From JAAXHH01 sp965248395 (GTDB taxonomy: Bacteria > JAAXHH01), in contig OZ252103.1 of NCBI GenBank assembly GCA_965248395.1, positions 1,178,001-1,242,000 on the forward strand: DNA of 64,000 bases, given 5' to 3'. Below are positions 62,343-64,000 of this stretch, one piece after another. Every line of letters begins with the position of its first letter. Within the stretch, counting starts at the first letter, position 1. The position numbers were made by a program, and so were the translations under genes. Under the pieces are notes generated by a model. The model was not told where the DNA came from and made no database searches. It was given only the letters and a program-made list of their open reading frames with translations.

Positions 62343-63275
62343 ATGCACACAACAGAAGAAATCAAAGCCTTGAGGGAGCAGCATTACAACGCCACGCTCA
62401 CAGAAATCCATGAACTAAACCCCGAACTGTGGATCATTCGGGTGAAACCGGACGAAGAACTCCCGCCGTACAAGCCGGGACAATACACCACCCTGGGGCT
62501 GGGCGACTGGGAACCCACCAACGATCCAGCCAACAATGAGGATGTCAACGAGAACCTCAAGACGAAACTGGTCCGCCGCGCTTACTCCATGTCCTTTCCC
62601 ATGTTCGAGAACGATCCCCGGCAATTGCTGGCGCCGGAGAACATGGATTACTACGAGTTTTATATTACAATCGTGGGGCGCGACGGCGAACCGGGCCAGG
62701 ATCCGTCCCTGACGCCCAGGCTGTGGTTGCTCAAGGAAGGCAACCGGTTATGGATGGGGCCGAAGGTAACCGGTCACTACACGCTGGATCACATGGGCCC
62801 GGATGACCAGGTCATCTTTGCCGCGACAGGCACAGGAGAAGCTCCGCACAACTGCATGATTGCGGAACTGCTTCGGAACGGTCACAGGCCCGATATCATA
62901 TCCGTGGTCTGTGTACGGTATGCCCGTGACCTGGGCTACCAATCGACCAATGAGCAGTTGAAGCGTCTCCATGCGAACTACCATTATATCACCCTGACCA
63001 CCCGGGAGGCGCGCAATCTCGACCGCAAGGTGTATATACAGGATCTGGTCCGAACCGGGGAGTTGGAAGAAAGTACGGGTATCACCCTGGACCCGGAAAG
63101 GACCCACGTGTACATCTGCGGAAACCCCGACATGATCGGCGTACCCAAATACACCAGGGAAGGCGACAAGTCCTACCCCTCGCCCACCGGTATAGTCGAA
63201 CTGCTCGAATCGCGCGGATTCAAGGCGGATCATCGCAGGGACAAGGGCAATATCCACTTCGAAGAGTACTGGTAG
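62343..63275 (+). CDS. fpr: Ferredoxin-NADP reductase
   Basis: 310 residues. FAD-binding barrel with YKPGQYTTLGL and RRAYSMSFP (RxYS), then the NADP-binding half with IFAATGTGEAPHNCMIAEL (GTGxAP), VVCVRYARDLGYQST, HVYICGNPDMIG and the C-terminal HFEEYW (aromatic end that stacks on FAD). These identify the plant/bacterial FNR superfamily; the extra N-terminal length and a 20-residue insertion (NDPANNEDVNENLKTK) fit the large-type FNRs. It would reduce ferredoxin or flavodoxin with NADPH or the reverse. It is followed 16 bp later by an oxidoreductase gene. Confidence 0.9.
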   Translation: MHTTEEIKALREQHYNATLTEIHELNPELWIIRVKPDEELPPYKPGQYTTLGLGDWEPTNDPANNEDVNENLKTKLVRRAYSMSFPMFENDPRQLLAPENMDYYEFYITIVGRDGEPGQDPSLTPRLWLLKEGNRLWMGPKVTGHYTLDHMGPDDQVIFAATGTGEAPHNCMIAELLRNGHRPDIISVVCVRYARDLGYQSTNEQLKRLHANYHYITLTTREARNLDRKVYIQDLVRTGELEESTGITLDPERTHVYICGNPDMIGVPKYTREGDKSYPSPTGIVELLESRGFKADHRRDKGNIHFEEYW

Positions 63276-63291
63276 TGTAGAAGAGGCTGCC

Positions 63292-64000
63292 ATGCAGATA
63301 TTGACGCAGGATACGGATGGTAACCTCGCGGTATCCAGCGGTCCCGTACCCTCCTGCGGCGATACGGAGGTGTTGATCAAGGTAAGGGCGTGCGCTTTGT
63401 CGCGCCGGGGGACCGCAACCTCCGACCCCCCGGTTTCCGTCACCGCCGGCCAGCGCGTACCGTTCAGCCGGGGTTTCACCGGAATCATCGAATCAACTGG
63501 AAAGAACGTGGATGCGCTCGCGCCCGGTGACCGGGTCATTGCCTGTCACACCGACGGCGGTTTCTCCGAATTCCACAGCGTACCCGCGTACCTCGTCGTC
63601 TCGCTGCCCATGGACATCAGCTTTGAAGAAGGCGCCATCGTACCCCGCATGCCGACGGTGCTGAACGGCCTGGAACGGGCACCGGTAAAGGCCAGGTCGG
63701 TTTTCATCAGCGGTGCGGGGGCTACGGGCCTTTTGAGCACACAGATCGCGCGTATATCGGGCGCCACGACCATTATCGTGGCAGACCTGCATGTAAAGCG
63801 CCTGCAACGCGCGCGGGACGCGGGTGCCGACGCCGTGATCAACGTCTCGACGGAGGACGCCCATCGGCGCGTCATGGACCAGACCGGCGGCCAGGGTGTG
63901 GATGTATGTCTCGAGTGCGCCGGAAACGAGGCGTCTTTTGCGCAATGCGCGGCGAATCTTCGTCCGGGCGGAGCGCTCGTCGTTCTGAAAGCCATGCCGC
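63292..64000 (+). CDS. MDR-type oxidoreductase (quinone oxidoreductase/zinc-type alcohol dehydrogenase-like), partial
   Basis: 236 residues to the window edge; the C-terminus is missing. ATG at 63292 with AGAGG 7 bases upstream. GroES-like N-terminus (VLIKVRACALSRRG) and Rossmann part (VFISGAGATGLLSTQIARIS, ADLHVKRLQRARDAGADAVIN, GVDVCLECAGN). The position that reads GHExxG in zinc enzymes is RGFTGIIESTG here, so one zinc ligand pair is not seen, which favours a zinc-free quinone-oxidoreductase-like enzyme. The reaction should be NAD(P)H-dependent; substrate unknown. Confidence 0.83.
   Translation, partial: MQILTQDTDGNLAVSSGPVPSCGDTEVLIKVRACALSRRGTATSDPPVSVTAGQRVPFSRGFTGIIESTGKNVDALAPGDRVIACHTDGGFSEFHSVPAYLVVSLPMDISFEEGAIVPRMPTVLNGLERAPVKARSVFISGAGATGLLSTQIARISGATTIIVADLHVKRLQRARDAGADAVINVSTEDAHRRVMDQTGGQGVDVCLECAGNEASFAQCAANLRPGGALVVLKAMP

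Overview
The window looks like a chromosome segment of a Gram-negative, fairly GC-rich, heterotrophic bacterium of the FCB/Latescibacterota-Poribacteria type. This is inference from gene content: TonB-dependent receptors with a carboxypeptidase-like N-terminal domain, a DUF5916 outer-membrane protein, an HExxH peptidase/TolB-propeller/beta-barrel protein, type I sulfatases, many orphan catabolic enzymes, and a Bacteroidetes-like two-subunit type II topoisomerase. No rRNA, tRNA or CRISPR array was seen. Gene density is high and most genes run in short co-directional groups.

Left part (1-9 kb), mostly minus strand: a partial thiD, a ClpX-like ATPase, a two-part alpha/beta hydrolase, a xylose-isomerase-like TIM barrel and a cupin. 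Next comes a nested pair of IS256-family elements. One 1333-bp copy has inserted into another, and both 8-bp target duplications are intact.

9-21 kb: a CehA/McbA-type metallohydrolase, a nitrilase-family amidohydrolase, a SixA-like phosphatase, an alpha/beta hydrolase and RmuC on the plus strand. A minus-strand operon follows (enolase-superfamily dehydratase, lipoprotein amidohydrolase, 4'-phosphopantetheinyl transferase, RraA-like protein), then a two-gene diheme cytochrome/DUF4412 unit.

21-29 kb: a VWA membrane protein overlapping a caspase/C13-like protein without a visible catalytic Cys, then eno-ftsB-recO-pfkB-like. A short peptide gene with an ideal ribosome binding site and its own terminator precedes a sigma-region-4-like HTH gene, which also ends in a good terminator.

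29-39 kb: a DUF4202 protein, a sulfatase, a very large GNAT-beta-sandwich gene interrupted by an apparent one-base deletion, map on the minus strand, then an HMGL-like aldolase/M20 deacylase/acyl-CoA dehydrogenase operon.

39-52 kb: parE-like and parC-like genes behind a near-consensus promoter, a mannonate dehydratase-like enzyme, a divergent DUF5916 protein, a second sulfatase, proline dehydrogenase, a 64-residue zinc ribbon, tsaD and a purine permease.

52-64 kb, the envelope region: two tandem paralogous TonB-dependent receptors closed by a strong terminator, the HExxH/TolB/beta-barrel protein behind its own promoter, ferredoxin-NADP reductase, and a partial MDR oxidoreductase. Together the genes suggest import and breakdown of sulfated or acidic carbohydrates and amide compounds, interleaved with housekeeping genes.
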